DNA of 64,000 nt from Hippophae tibetana. Lineage: Eukaryota; Streptophyta; Magnoliopsida; Rosales; Elaeagnaceae. Both the position numbers and the translations under genes were made by a program. Shown here piece after piece: positions 1 through 12,046 of the stretch. The notes beneath the pieces were generated by a model. That model had not been told where the DNA came from and ran no database searches. It saw nothing but the letters and a program-made list of their open reading frames with translations. How positions within the stretch are numbered: the first letter of the stretch is position 1; each line of letters opens with the position of its first letter. Location: positions 4,943,001-5,007,000 of the forward strand of contig CM072807.1 of NCBI GenBank assembly GCA_037013495.1. Direction: 5' to 3'.

Positions 1-34
1 AAACACACCTCAATTGGATAGTTAAAAGGCATAC

Positions 35-1903
35 CTGCCATCATCACAAATAGAACCTTGGTGCCAGAAAGGGGTGACTTGAAAACCTTCCAAGACTCTC
101 CTAGAGAACTCCTATGCAACAGACCAAAACAGTGACATTACTGATTTGACAATAAATGGCTTGATAAATCTTCACTCAACAAAAAGCTTTAAGAGATGCA
201 AACAGTGACTTAGAAAAACATGTATGAAACTTCTATGGAGTTTTGTGCCCTAGTATTGTCCAATTTCTGACACGACACAACTTCGATCCAACTCTACATA
301 ACCCGACGCAACACGATAATCCGCAATGAACCCGTCAAATTAATATTATTATTTATCCATTAAAACCGACACGAACCAAGTGAATTTAATAAGTTATATT
401 TTGTCAAAATAATATGTTTTTGACAAGATTTTTTAAGTTGACAACCCAATAACCTGATCCGAGACAACAAAAACCCAAAATAACCCAACACGATAAAAAC
501 CTTTCTATTAATAGGTTAATCCAACACGACTCATTTATTAAATGGGTCGACTTAATTGACACAATTTGCCACCCTATTGTCTTAGCAAATGTAAATGTAT
601 AAAAGCAAAGAAGATCTATCAACCTTAGGATGAACCTCTTGAGTTGGAGGCTTCCTGTCTTTTCCTGCAACGAAAGTATTCCCCAAAGCTAGCTCATGCC
701 TACCTGTTCATCAAAGATTGCCACCTGCGTCGTCATGCCTAACAGAACCGACTACAAAATCGTAGCATTTCTATGCCTTATGTTTTTTATTTTTTTCTTT
801 TCTTTTTCCATTTAAGTAGAAATAATATAAATAGATTGAGATTCAAAACTATGGAATTAAGTTAAAAACTACTCAGAGGAATGAAGGTAAAGACTAAAAC
901 TCAACCAAATCAACCCAACATCTTCATACAAGATACCTCTCCTTGAAAATTATTCAAAATAAACATAAACACATCATATAATGATACAAATCCCACTAGA
1001 ATTTCAACTCGGGGGCACCATTATTTTCTGAAGGCTTAAATAAAATTCATGCTATCAACTTAATCTAAAACCGGATGCGGTTCTGTTCATCTTCCATGTC
1101 AAAATTCAAACTAATCAGTAGGAGCGCACATGAAACAACCCATGTAGCGGACTTAAACATCTGACATGGCAATATCGTTTTCAGAAAATAATTTAGAGAA
1201 GAAGAAGAAGAATAAAAACATACTGGCCCAAAAATTCTGAGATTCTTCAGAGTATTGACAAATATATTTGTCATGAGCTCCGAGAATTTGCACCCCAACT
1301 CCAGTAGATCTAGGACCATGCTGAAGTACCTCCAATGGCGTGAGTTTCCTGCGAAATGCAGGGTTCTCCATAGAGTACATAAAGCAGAAACTCTGTCTCA
1401 GCTCTGGAATTGAGACCTTGAAGTACCATCCCTCAAAGAATTTCCTATTACTTAGATCAAAATGGTACCTAGATTTAGACCAAAATCAATTACTTTAGCA
1501 CAAAACAAATAAATCATAAACCAAAAAAAAAAAATCTTACAAGTTTTAAACAATATATTTTTCTTCTTCCTATACAATCCAACATTTACCCGCTGTGAGG
1601 TGTTCGAAGGTCTCGATTCGAAGGCGTGGGAACATAAACGGGGTTCACAGAAACAGAATCTGCATTATCTTTATCTCCTTCAACAGTGAAAACACCATAA
1701 GGTTGGGTTGCGGAAACTGAATTGGAAAACGAACCTCGAGAATTCGATAGAATACCCAGCTTTTGATAATCCGATCGCGGCCTAAACAAACTGATTTTCG
1801 AAGGGGGAACATGCCCAATGTTGGAGGAAAATTTTGTAGCTTGAAAACCTAACCTCCGAGAATAACCGTTAAGTTCGCGCGGTGAGAAAACACCAGCTTC
1901 CAT
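35..1903 (-). CDS. VTE1: Tocopherol cyclase, N-terminal part (exons 1-4, gene continues past left edge)
   Basis: Tocopherol cyclase closes the chromanol ring of tocopherols (vitamin E) in the plastid (known for the family). Coding exons read on the minus strand: 1590-1903, 1224-1468, 624-703 and 35-111, all with GT-AG borders and matching codon phases (2, 1, 0, 2). The first about 90 residues are Ser-rich and basic, as expected for a plastid transit peptide. Exon 1 runs into exon 2 as RTPHSGYHFD, then FFEGWYFKV, LTPLEV, GPRSTGVGVQILGA and DKYICQYSEESQNFW. Exon 3 gives SRHELALGNTF and exon 4 gives EFSRRVLEGFQVTPFWHQG and ICDDGR, all typical of VTE1. The start is the ATG at 1903; the longer reading from 1909 begins with GTG. 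A TATA-like palindrome at 2018-2032 is a plausible promoter. Roughly the last two thirds of the protein lie outside the window. Family assignment is firm. Confidence 0.95.
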
Positions 1904-2017
1904 TTTCACAACTATGGCTCAGCAAGTTAAGTGTCTTGATGAGCTTCGGAAGTACACATGGTGGTAGACGACAAGAGTAGCGTCCTCTCTTTCTACTCCT
2001 CACATTTTTTCCTGGTA

Positions 2018-2032
2018 GTATATACTATATAC
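2018..2032 (-). promoter_or_regulatory. TATA-like box upstream of VTE1
   Basis: The stretch gtatatactatatac lies about 115 bp upstream of the VTE1 start codon. Its position suits a minus-strand core promoter. It is nearly palindromic, so direction cannot be read from it, and the call is inference from spacing only. Confidence 0.35.
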
Positions 2033-2329
2033 CTCGACGTAACTCAGTAGAAGCGAGAGATTTCAAATTTAAACATCAATATTTTATACCAAAAAAAAAT
2101 TGAAACATCGATTCATTTATCTTTTTAAATTGAAACATTTACAACTCATATTCTCAATTTCATACTCAATTAAATATTACACATCCTATATTCAACAATT
2201 GAATCATATCACATTATTATAAATAATAAATAATGTAAAATGTAAAATTAAAAAAATAATAATTACAGTGTGTATTAAAGATTAGCCTAAACCATGAAGA
2301 TAGAATATTTGCATAGAAGTAGCTTGTGC

Positions 2330-2535
2330 CATTAATAGAATTAGCTAATCTCTTACTTAAATTATAGTTACCCACAGTAAATTGGAGTATCACACATCTT
2401 AAGGATTGTGGATTCGAGTCTATGGAGGTAAATATGTCTATCTCTCTTCAATGAAGTGTTAAGAACAGACATTTTAAAATTTTCTCCACAAATCCCATCT
2501 TGGATTAGGCTTAAATTTGTCAAAAAAAAAATCTA
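2330..2535 (+). repeat. SINE-like tRNA-derived repeat
   Basis: A short stretch contains a box-B-like motif (ggattcgagtc near 2408) and ends in an A-run at about 2521-2530, the layout of a plant SINE tail. A clear A box and target duplication were not found, so this may be an old copy or a chance match. Confidence 0.35.
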
Positions 2536-2605
2536 GTTGTTTGAAAGAGTAATTTTAGTACTTCTTGCTGTGTTTGCTAATGCTTGTATTGTATAACCTT
2601 AAAAC

Positions 2606-2965
2606 TTAAGCAAGCTTCAAAGCATCAAGATAGTAGTTCACCACTGCTTGTGATTTTACTCTGAAGCTAGAAATTACACGTTCAAAGACAGGTTTGGAAG
2701 CTAAGGAGATTTCAACAACATAACTAATGAAAGAACACACAATTAGAACCAAACCCAATTGAAGATTGCCCTTTGTTGTTTCAAACCACCATGAAACAAT
2801 GGGAAAACTAGCGTCATAGAGATCAATTATGACAATTGAAAAGAGCCCTAGGAAAAATGAAAGTAGAAGGACTATCAACATAAAAGAGATGACAAGAAGA
2901 AGAATGATGGCAATGAAGGAGCAATGAAGAAATGCAAGCAGGAATAAATCTAAATTGGGTACCAT
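2606..2965 (-). CDS. Small hydrophobic membrane protein, family not recognised
   Basis: A single open frame of 119 codons starts with ATG at 2965 in a good context and ends TAA. The protein is strongly hydrophobic. Residues about 4-50 form one or two long membrane segments (runs of Leu, Ile, Val, Phe), and about 72-90 form another. The last 30 residues are more polar and basic (KPVFERVISSFRVKSQ, then a NYYLDALKLA end). An AT-rich TATA-like stretch at about 3128-3145 lies roughly 165 bp upstream. No stop in 119 codons is unusual in DNA this AT-rich, which supports a real gene. I do not recognise the family and propose no function beyond membrane location. It sits between VTE1 and the GT43 gene on the same strand. 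Confidence 0.5.
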   Translation of the reverse strand: MVPNLDLFLLAFLHCSFIAIILLLVISFMLIVLLLSFFLGLFSIVIIDLYDASFPIVSWWFETTKGNLQLGLVLIVCSFISYVVEISLASKPVFERVISSFRVKSQAVVNYYLDALKLA

Positions 2966-4813
2966 TTTTGTTGGTATAGCTCAAACCCAAGTTGGAGAAA
3001 GTGATAAAGAAGTTGAAGTTCTTAGATTTGGAAAAGAACCAGGAATAGATTGCGTTGTACTCATTCTTTATTCTTATGAATCGAATCACTTGGATGCCCC
3101 TATTGTTCCTTGTGTAAACTAGTGTGGCAAATTTAAATATAAAGTCAAAATGTAAAATTTACTTCAACTAAAGTTTCACAATGCGACTTGCGCAGGCAAA
3201 GCCCAACAGATTTCAAGTCTCTCCTCAACCACTCTGACATATCAACATTTAAGATCAAGGTCTTAGTTGAAATACAAAACTTGATTCTTAAACCGATGAA
3301 AAAGCAAATGAAGTTCCTAACGAATCACTTGACCCCTAGATCTTTGTCCGGTTGAATTTATTGTTCAGGCTAAAGCATACACTGGTTCACAATTTTCTAA
3401 GTTACGGAAAATTCTACTTATTTCTTACAATTTTTTCTAAATAATTTTTTAGATAATCCAAAAGTTTATGTATTATAGAATGATCCATACGTTAAAATTT
3501 CATTCGTCTTAAGAAAACTGGTATAAATTATACCATAATATTTTTAATAAAATAATAAAAATAACACTATAATCATAAAAATAAAACTCTTATATCCACC
3601 ACATATATTTTCATTATTAAAAAAATTTAATATATTATTTAATTTTAAACTTCATCCAATTGAAACCCGTTTAAATTAAACTACGACATTTAAGTCCGTT
3701 CAATATTTAACACCGTCGATACTATTTAATATTATTTAGGTGTTTTTTATTGTTATAAATTTTATGAATGTTATTTATTTTAATTTTTTTTTTTTTGTAA
3801 TTCTCCCTCTTATTCTTCTTTTGGGATAACACGTTTAATTTGGCCACAACTTTTTTTTTAATAGCAAAACTGCCTACACATGCTTTTTTTCCTTGAGCTT
3901 TTTAATTGAAGTTAATAACCAACTAAAAAAAGGAATCAGGCACCAATCAACCAAAGAAATCTTGTTGAAAGCAATACACAATCTGAGACACATTTGTACC
4001 AAAGAAAGCAGCTAGAAGAACTCAATATGAAGTTAAACTTATCAAATACATTTGACAAGGCAAAAAATGAAAATTGACAAACTTAAACCATGGTTTCCCA
4101 CTTAGTTGGAAATGTTTTCCTTTTTCGAAACAAACAGCCAAACTGAAAATATACAACACATACTACTCTTCAGATATAACAATCACCCGTCAAATGTGTG
4201 TAAGTGCCTCTACGTCTGCCATTGCGGACAGTAGGAAAGGCATGAAATTTCCCATTATGTGAGATCAAACAAGTTTGAAGATCAATAACCATTGGTGAGA
4301 TTATCTATGATTCATTACTGCTCTCTCTGACACTGAAACACAATTTAATGATAAGAATGTTAGGAAAATTCATGAACACGGAAAGAGAGGTGGTGACCTA
4401 GCATTAAGAGTTGAAGAGAACCTATGTGCAATCATAAGTTAGTTGGGAGTTCTTAAAAAGTTGTTGGACTTCATCGGTTTTGGCTTTGAAAAGGAGGTAG
4501 AAGTTAAGTTCTTTCTAGGGTAGACAGATCTGATTTCCAAATTATGGTCTTTGAGCTGGGACTAAATTGAGAAAATTGATAGACTGAAGTAAAAGATGGT
4601 CAACTGTGGCTTTAGAATTTGGTAGAGCAGTTTCCATATCCATATTTCCTGTAAACAATGATTGTAACTACACGATAGCTAAAACGATTCCTCATGAAGC
4701 TTAAACAAAAATACTTCAAGTGTTTGATATCTAATGGAAACTTCTAAAACATTAGGAAATAGAGTAGCAGAACAAACCCTGTAAACTCACCATTGTCATC
4801 AGTATTAACTTGT
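2966..4813. other. Intergenic, no gene seen
   Basis: AT-rich spacer between the small membrane ORF and the GT43 stop codon. It includes the likely 3' untranslated end of the GT43 gene (below 4814). Only short open frames occur (for example 4074-4262), without recognisable protein content. Confidence 0.5.
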
Positions 4814-6811
4814 TCATTTAAGTGAAGGAAAGACATCTAGATTGTTGTTCAAAAACCATTTGTTTGGATATAAGGAATTAAATGATTTAGGATGAACTTG
4901 CCAAGCCATAATTTTCGAGCAATCTTGCAGCAAACCTTCCATTTGACTTTCATCCTCTACCACTTGTTCAATAAATGTGCTCACCTGTAATGCAAATCAA
5001 TAAGTTTAATATTAAATCAAACCATCATATATTCATAAAAATTGCATTACTATGTGAAGCTTGGGTTTTGTTTCTCTAATCTGTGAAGGATTCATTTGAA
5101 TAATAAGAGCAGCCAGTAAGCTATTTATAATTTATGTAATGACATGAGTTGAATGGAATAATGATCAAGAAGCACCAACTTGTAATCCATCCTTGACTGT
5201 GTCAACATGCCTGATAGGCTCAAGAGTGGGCCGATGCCACCTCTTCGAATCCCACACTATGGTGCTATTAAATGCAAACCCAGAAATGTCAGAATGAAAT
5301 CTTTGAAGTCTCTTACGCACTCCATTTATGTGCCACCCAATTACTTGAGTTCCATTACAAATGGGGCCTTCCAGGATAACTTTGGAATTTTCCTCAGCTA
5401 GTTTGGCCACCATCCATGTCCCAAATCTCCTGCAACATAATAAGGGAATAAAGAGATGTTACGAAAACATACACATAGAAAGAAACAGTTGAAATAAGCA
5501 GATCCATTTCAAAGGAGGGAAGAATATATATCTACCATAGGATAAAATGGATGCATCAAAATCTTTTCTTTTTTTTATTTTATTTTCATTATAAGGGCTC
5601 TCTCTCGAATAGATGTATACTTGAAACCAATTGGATAAAATAGGGAAATTTTCACACCATGGCTCAATAGATTAAGTTGCACGATGTGCTAAATTTCCTT
5701 CTAGTGGCTTTGTGTTAAGAGATTTAACAAAGGAAGATAAGGCCACTTTCCTTGTAATGCAACTTCATATGAGTCATATGTAGATTGACTGCACTTCACT
5801 GGTGTGGAATGACAGTGTGCTCACACATGTGTAGCCATTTATCTAAAATAATAATAAAGGATAATAAAAAATATGAGAGAAAAGCAGCAATGCTTGACAA
5901 ACAAGAATTTACCTTATTTGTCTCATTTGCTCAAAGAGATAAACTGAATAGATATTTTCCTCATCTGCAGAGAAGACTATTCCATCAAGACGGTGAGTTT
6001 CAATGTGGTTTAGTGCAACATTTCTTTGGTGAGCTCTTCTGTCACTTATATCAGTAAGATTACTTTTGCAAATAAGATGTCTGTACACTACCCCACTTCT
6101 CCTCAAAATATCAGATGTTTCCACATATTGGGAGGTCATCTCCACAACTATCCACAATAAAGGAGGGGAGACCAACTTTAGCGTGTATGCTAAACGATTC
6201 AGATAAAAGACTTGAAATGTACCAGCATAAGTTGGTGTCACAATTATCAAAAGCTTGCGATTTTCCAAATCTAGTTCATGAATGAGTGATTGGTTGTTTT
6301 TATCCTCTTGAGAAATGCCATCGTTTGGATCCAGAGCCATCAGGTGTGATTCAACTGTAGCATTATTCTTTATATCTTCATTATTCAAAGGCATTGCATT
6401 TATTGGTAGACTATTATATGACTGAAAATTTCCTAGGGCAGATATCATATCGAAAGAGATGGCTTGATGCTTTGCCACGAAATTGCTGGATAAAGTCAAC
6501 GAGTTAAATGGGGTAAGCCCTATGAAAAATCCAACAAGGAAACACACTAAGAATTGAAAAAGTGCCCTTCTCAAAACTTGACCCCTCGGTTTTGGCTTCT
6601 CAAGGGACCTAGAAGGCCTAGGTGACAATACACCAACAACTAATGCTTGGGACTCAACTGAACTTGGTAGAGTTGATATCAAACCACCAGAAAAGGTTGA
6701 GTTGTGAGCAAAAGATGATCTTGACAATGGAGAAGCGACTGAACAGGCTTCCCCACTTAGTGAAATTCCAGGTCGAGGAACTGGGGACAAATTTCTTCTT
6801 ATTGATGCCAT
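4814..6811 (-). CDS. GT43 glycosyltransferase, probable beta-1,4-xylosyltransferase IRX9H-like
   Basis: GT43 proteins of the IRX9/IRX9H/IRX14 group act in the Golgi as subunits of the complex that builds the xylan backbone (family knowledge). Exons on the minus strand: 5913-6811, 5180-5429 and 4814-4984; phases close and give 439 residues, the usual length. The start is [15 protein letters not shown] at 6811, which matches the family; an in-frame ATG 11 codons upstream (6844) looks like leader. One membrane anchor (about residues 83-102, [18 protein letters not shown]) gives a type II topology. The catalytic region runs from [20 protein letters not shown] through [21 protein letters not shown] and [15 protein letters not shown]. 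It continues with [25 protein letters not shown] and DPKRWHRP-like DSKRWHRP, and ends with [19 protein letters not shown]. The metal-binding triplet, normally DDD, is D283-E284-E285, and the conserved Arg of the TPTRA motif is Tyr. Activity may therefore differ, but the frame is intact. Confidence 0.93.
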
Positions 6812-7760
6812 GAAAAAAGGAAGGCAAAATTTACCTCTTCCCAATTCTCTTCAAACTACAACTCCTTATAGGCACAAACTATGGCGTTTTCTTTTGCATT
6901 TCTAAGTAAAAAACTATGTTTCAACCTACTAGTACTAAGCCATACAACATATAAAAAATAGTCAGCAACTCAACTTGAGCACAAGAGAAAGAAAGACATT
7001 CAAAATTGAGATTTCATACATTTGCCTAGCAAACATTTTATCATGAATGACGTCCATATAATGCTCCAAATAACATGCCATACATCAAACCTTAAATCCA
7101 CTTTTGGAAATTCCATAATCCATTGACCATCAACTTTTCTCCAATTAAATGTGACCCAAAAACACAAATTATTCTCTAGTTTGCCTCACGCACAAGCATA
7201 CAGCTCACTAGCTCAGACGGATAAATCCAAATCCAATTCAAAAATACAACTTTTGACTTCAACATAATCAAAATTGTAACTCAATGAAGTCATAGAAATT
7301 TTCTTGATCTACAACGAGATCACAGAAGAACTGTAAATCGAAAAGGCTACGCACAAACCAGAAACCAGCAGACTTACCACCTGAATGCACCCAAAGAACA
7401 GCCTGTTCACTCGAACATCTAGATTTCCAACCGAAATTCTACTAAAATCAGTGCTCAAACAAAATGGGTATCTATTTTACTGTTCAATGACAAATGGGTA
7501 TTGGATCTTTCACTCTAGAATAAAGAGAAACGAAAGTAGCAGCGAACTCTACTAAGCTTGGGGACCATATAACGTCGACGCTTTGGTTCCTTGAGCAGAG
7601 CTTTAACAGAAACTATTCTCTAGTTTCCGGGATCGGATTAGGATAAAAGGTAGAAAAGCGAAGCTTAGTGCACTGAAGTGTACTGTTCGCAACATCGCGA
7701 TTCGCCACACGCACTCCCATCATAAAGATTCAGACAAATGCAAATTTATAAACTTTTATA
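6812..7760 (-). promoter_or_regulatory. Leader, probable 5'-UTR intron and promoter of the GT43 gene
   Basis: On the minus strand a strong donor (gtg|gtaagtctg, exon end about 7378) and an acceptor-like ttgtag at about 6857-6862 suggest an intron of roughly 515 bp in the 5' leader. A TATA-like motif (tttataaat) lies at about 7744-7752. This is inferred from spacing and splice consensus only; transcript data would be needed to fix the start. Confidence 0.4.
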
Positions 7761-9569
7761 TTATAAAGCATTAATTCAGAATTTCTTTTCTACGACCGAC
7801 CCTCTTTAATTTGGATAAAAGATTAATGCTGCAGAAATGAGGGTGGGATGGTGGGATTATGATCATCTTTATAAATTCGGATATATTTAGATAATAATAT
7901 CTATTTATAAATAAATAGTAATTCTTTTACTATTTAAATATATTTTTTATTTACTAATATTTACTTAAAATATATTTAATTTTAAAAATTAAATTTTAAT
8001 ATAATTATTTAAAATATTAACATTAACATTTATTTTTTAATTAATTTAATACATATTTTTAAATAAAATAAAATATATAAAAATAAGAATAAATAAAATT
8101 ATATCTAATTATTTTAAAAATTATATATTTATTAATAAAAGTATATTTTTTATATAATTATATACATATAAAATAATAATATTAGTATATGTTCGGTTTC
8201 AATTAATCACAGTTTTAATATTTTAATAATCTTTTATCACATCTTACCACGATTATTTACATAGATAAATTGTTAAATTTATGCAATTAATTATTATTTA
8301 TAGTTAAAATATTAATCTCTATTTTATATAGTTATATATTTTTTTAATTTTATTTATAATAAATGAAAAGAAGAAGTAGCAAGAGTAACTAATTTACATT
8401 TAATTTATTATTTTTTACATGTATAATAGATAATTATGAAGAAAAAAAGTATGTATTTAACAAATTTTAATGTTTATTTATATGTATAAATAAATGTATA
8501 TTTATTTTAAAAATATTTTAATAGTTATTTGTTATTTAAATAAAAAATATATTTAATTTAGTGATATTTTAATATTTATTTACATAAAAAAAAGGAAGAA
8601 AAACCCGCCTGTTAAAAAAAAAGAAAAAAAAAGGAGGAATTGGAGAACGATCAAACACGAATGCTTTTAATAAGTATAAAGATTTTTGGAGTTTTTTTTT
8701 TCAGGTGTTCGTCGTATAAGCTTGGGATTTGGAGAAAGTTTTAATGGGATAAGTAGAGTTTTTTTTCTTTTATTTATTTTTAAAATATATATATATATAT
8801 AATTTTTTATTTTTTTAAAATAAGGATAGGTGCTGTTTTTGCTTATTAAAACTTTTTCATATGTTAATTTGATGTCATTACTAAAATAAAACGCTCTTTT
8901 CCCTTTATACCTTGACTTCTGCAACTGTAGAAAATATATTAAATCAAGTTTTTGGTCGTCCTATTTTCTTACAGTAGAAGAAAATTTTAGGGGAAGATGA
9001 GAAATTATATCTATTATTGGCACACTATCAAAACAAATCTCTATTATTGTCATATTATTAATTTGGCTTTTCATTTTTCAATTATTAAAACCTTTCTTGA
9101 TCCTGAATCTAAGTAAAAGTTCAATGAACATTCTTATTCAGCCTGGTGGGACTTTGAATTCTCTTTGTGTCGGCGTTGATAAACCAATATTATTTCAGTT
9201 TAATTCTTGATCCTGAGTTACATTTGTGGTGTGATATAACAGAAATATAAAAGATAAAGTGTGGGGTTTTGTTAATAACTATAACCATCGAACTAGAGAC
9301 GCACGCTAATTATAAGGAGGGTCATGTCTTAAATAAAGGCGATAATTCAATAGGAGCGTAGAAGGGTCGTGTTTGTTTATGTTCTGTCTTTCTATTGTGT
9401 TTTTTTTAACTTAAATTCGTATATTTAATATTATAAAATAAATTAATTTTAATTAATTTATTTATTTATAAAGATAAATAATTAATAATTAATTCTAATT
9501 TAAAAATAACATCTCATATTGTTTGTATTTGTATTTGTTTTCTAAGTTCTATCCATTGGCACCCTGTAT
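7761..9569. other. AT-rich intergenic DNA
   Basis: Very AT-rich sequence with a short (TA)n run at 8784-8801. No gene was recognised; the open frame at 8667-8924 is low-complexity Lys/Tyr/Ile sequence typical of AT-rich DNA. Confidence 0.5.
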
Positions 9570-10437
9570 TAGGGTTAAACAAATTATTGATTAATCCGAA
9601 AAATTTGAGAAATATGAAAAATTTGACAGAAAAAAAATGGATTGATTTCGATTTAAAGTTGAATCGAATTCGGATTAAATTTTAAGAATCTAATCGGATT
9701 CGAATTCTGATTAAAAATATTTAAATTCATATAATTCAATCTGATATGATATATTTAAATGTAAATATCTTGATATTATTTGTCTAACTTAATTATGGTG
9801 TATTATTTCAGACTAAATTAAATTATTTTAAAAATTTATACGTTAAAAATACAATTTTCCTTCAAAACCTTAATCTAAATTCAATACAATTTCATTTGCA
9901 TTTCTCAGTTCTCATTATTCTATCTCTGTGTCTCAAATTCGACGACGATGATGCAACGTAACTCTCTCAAGTTCATTTCATTTTTTAGCCCGACATTGGC
10001 AGTCTCGTTCCATTTTCTTCCATATAAGTAGATTTGATTTGTTTGGTGATTTTCTTTTTATGAATTTTGATTTCAGATTTCATTTGACTTCCTTTGTTTG
10101 ATAGTTTTATTTTTTCTTAGTTTTTTCTAATTTCATCTCTAAACATGTATTGTTATTTATAATAGTGAAAGCTTTCCATAAGCATTTTCCTCACCATAGA
10201 ACCGACAATATAAGTGAGTTACCCTAGTCTAGAACAGGATTTTTTTCTATAACAGATTGTTTTGGTTATCAAGCAAGCTAACTTATTTTTACTAGGTTCT
10301 CTTTTTTCCTATATTATGTGTGATCAATGATAATTAATGATAATTATATAGGGATGTTTCAAATGATTATTTTATTAGTTTAGTTTATAAACATTACAAA
10401 ATTTACTAGTAAATCTTAACCCTCTCTACTCTACTAA

Positions 10438-10526
10438 ATAGTAACTTAGTTGTTAGTTAATATCACAAGATTTGTATAAAATAGTAACTTAGTTGTTAGT
10501 TAATATCACAAGATTTGTATAAAATA
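10438..10526. repeat. Tandem duplication, 43-bp unit, two copies
   Basis: The motif gtaacttagttgttagttaa begins at 10441 and again at 10484, followed each time by the same tatcacaagatttgtataaaa. The two copies are nearly identical, so the duplication is recent. Confidence 0.85.
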
Positions 10527-11760
10527 TTCTTGTGTAAAATACAACATCTTTTGAATTTTGGATTTACTATGATTATGAAGTACGCTAAGTGACATGGTAT
10601 TTTAAAACTACTCTTATTTTGGTGAATAGGACATAGTTTCTCAATTGACGTGCATTTAATTCCATTGTTTTTGAATCTCGTACCTATAAATTCAGTGAGA
10701 ACAACATGGTTAATTATTTAATGGAATTGTTATGTTCTGAAAGTGATAACAATTTTTAGGGACACTAAATTAAAATTAGTAAAGAAATGCTATTAAAGTT
10801 ATTATTAAGTACAAAAAACATTATATTTATGTTATATTGTTAACACTGTTGGATTGAAATCTCAATTTAAAAAGTTAGACTAAATGTATACCAATTGAAA
10901 ACAAAGTCTAGTGTTTCCTAAACATATACACGTATGCTAACGAGGTGCTTCTCAACTTTGTTTCCTCTAATTTTTATATGATTTAGTTATTCATATGACT
11001 TTTCCTTTAATACACATTAAAAAAAACATATTTTTTTGCATTAAAAAATATGATTAGAGTATTTATCTACTTCGATGTATTCATGATTTTCTTGTAGACT
11101 AACTCTTGCATTTCTTGCAACTAAATGTAGCAACAAGCTTCGACTACAATTGATTAAGATAGTGCAAGACATTTTGTCCAATTTTTGAAAGTTTTTTACG
11201 AAACAACTTTAATGTTTTTTGGATCTTTGTATATGACTTTTAATTTCTTTTTGGATCGTATTTATTTTAGTCATGATCAACTTTATTCATGGAATAAATG
11301 TGAGGATTACATTATGATGAAGATGGAGTGAGATGAAGGTAAAGTTTGAAAATAGTGGGGAGAAGTATTTAAAATAAATTTTAAATATATAGTTTGAATA
11401 TATATAGATTTATTCATTATCATATTATGTAAACATAAAAGTATTTTACATATTATTGTGTTTATTAGTTTATTACTATTATTGTTTGGAGAGTGAAATT
11501 TTGGAATAAACAACAGTTTAAAAGTTTTAGTTTATTTTGATATAATTTGAACTTTAATATTTTTATGATTTATGATAAAATTATGCAATTGATGTTAAAT
11601 TTTTTTCTTTTGGATATTTTTTGTTAAACTATTTTTAATCATGTTGTCTGTTATTATTGAATTTATAGAGAATATTTTTATTTTAAATTTTTCTTTAATT
11701 TTATGTAATTTTTTATTTTATAGGTTAAAATTATAATTTTGACCTTATCTGATCTGATCA

Positions 11761-11985
11761 ATCCAATCGAATTTGGATGTTTAGATTAATATGTACAACA
11801 TATCAGATTTTGATTATATAATTTTAACATTATCAATCCAATCGAATTTGGATGTTTAGATTAATATGTACAACATATCAGATTTTGATTATATAATTTT
11901 AACATTATCAATCCAATCGAATTTGGATGTTTAGATTAATATGTACAACATATCAGATTTTGATTATATAATTCATAATTTACTT
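11761..11985. repeat. 75-bp tandem repeat, three copies
   Basis: The unit starting atccaatcgaatttggatg begins at 11761, 11836 and 11911 with near-perfect identity. Each copy contains the AATCCAATCGAATTTGG subterminal motif, so the array multiplies a possible transposase-binding region of the surrounding hAT-like element (inference). Confidence 0.9.
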
Positions 11986-12046
11986 CAAATCAAATCAAAT
12001 TCAATTTGACTTAAAATTGATAATTTTGATCCTATGTTAAACCCTA

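Larger units (their letters stand above)
9570..12046. mobile_element. hAT-like non-autonomous element, about 2.5 kb
   Basis: The ends form an inverted pair: TAGGGTTAAACA at 9570-9581 and, on the other strand, TAGGGTTTAACA ending at 12046 (11 of 12 match). The flanking 8-mers are ccctgtat and ccctacac, which differ only by transitions and could be a decayed 8-bp hAT target duplication. Both subterminal regions carry AATCCGAA/GAATTCGGATT-type repeats, common near hAT ends. The left 550 bp, including tgaattttgatttcag, resembles the sequences at 14404 and 51850. No transposase is readable inside. Two tandem arrays (10438-10526 and 11761-11985) lie within it. Confidence 0.55.

Noticed and set aside
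5640..5735. Possible SINE A box (tggctcaatagattaag) in the GT43 intron 1
   Set aside because: No matching B box or poly-A tail could be found close by; the element cannot be delimited.
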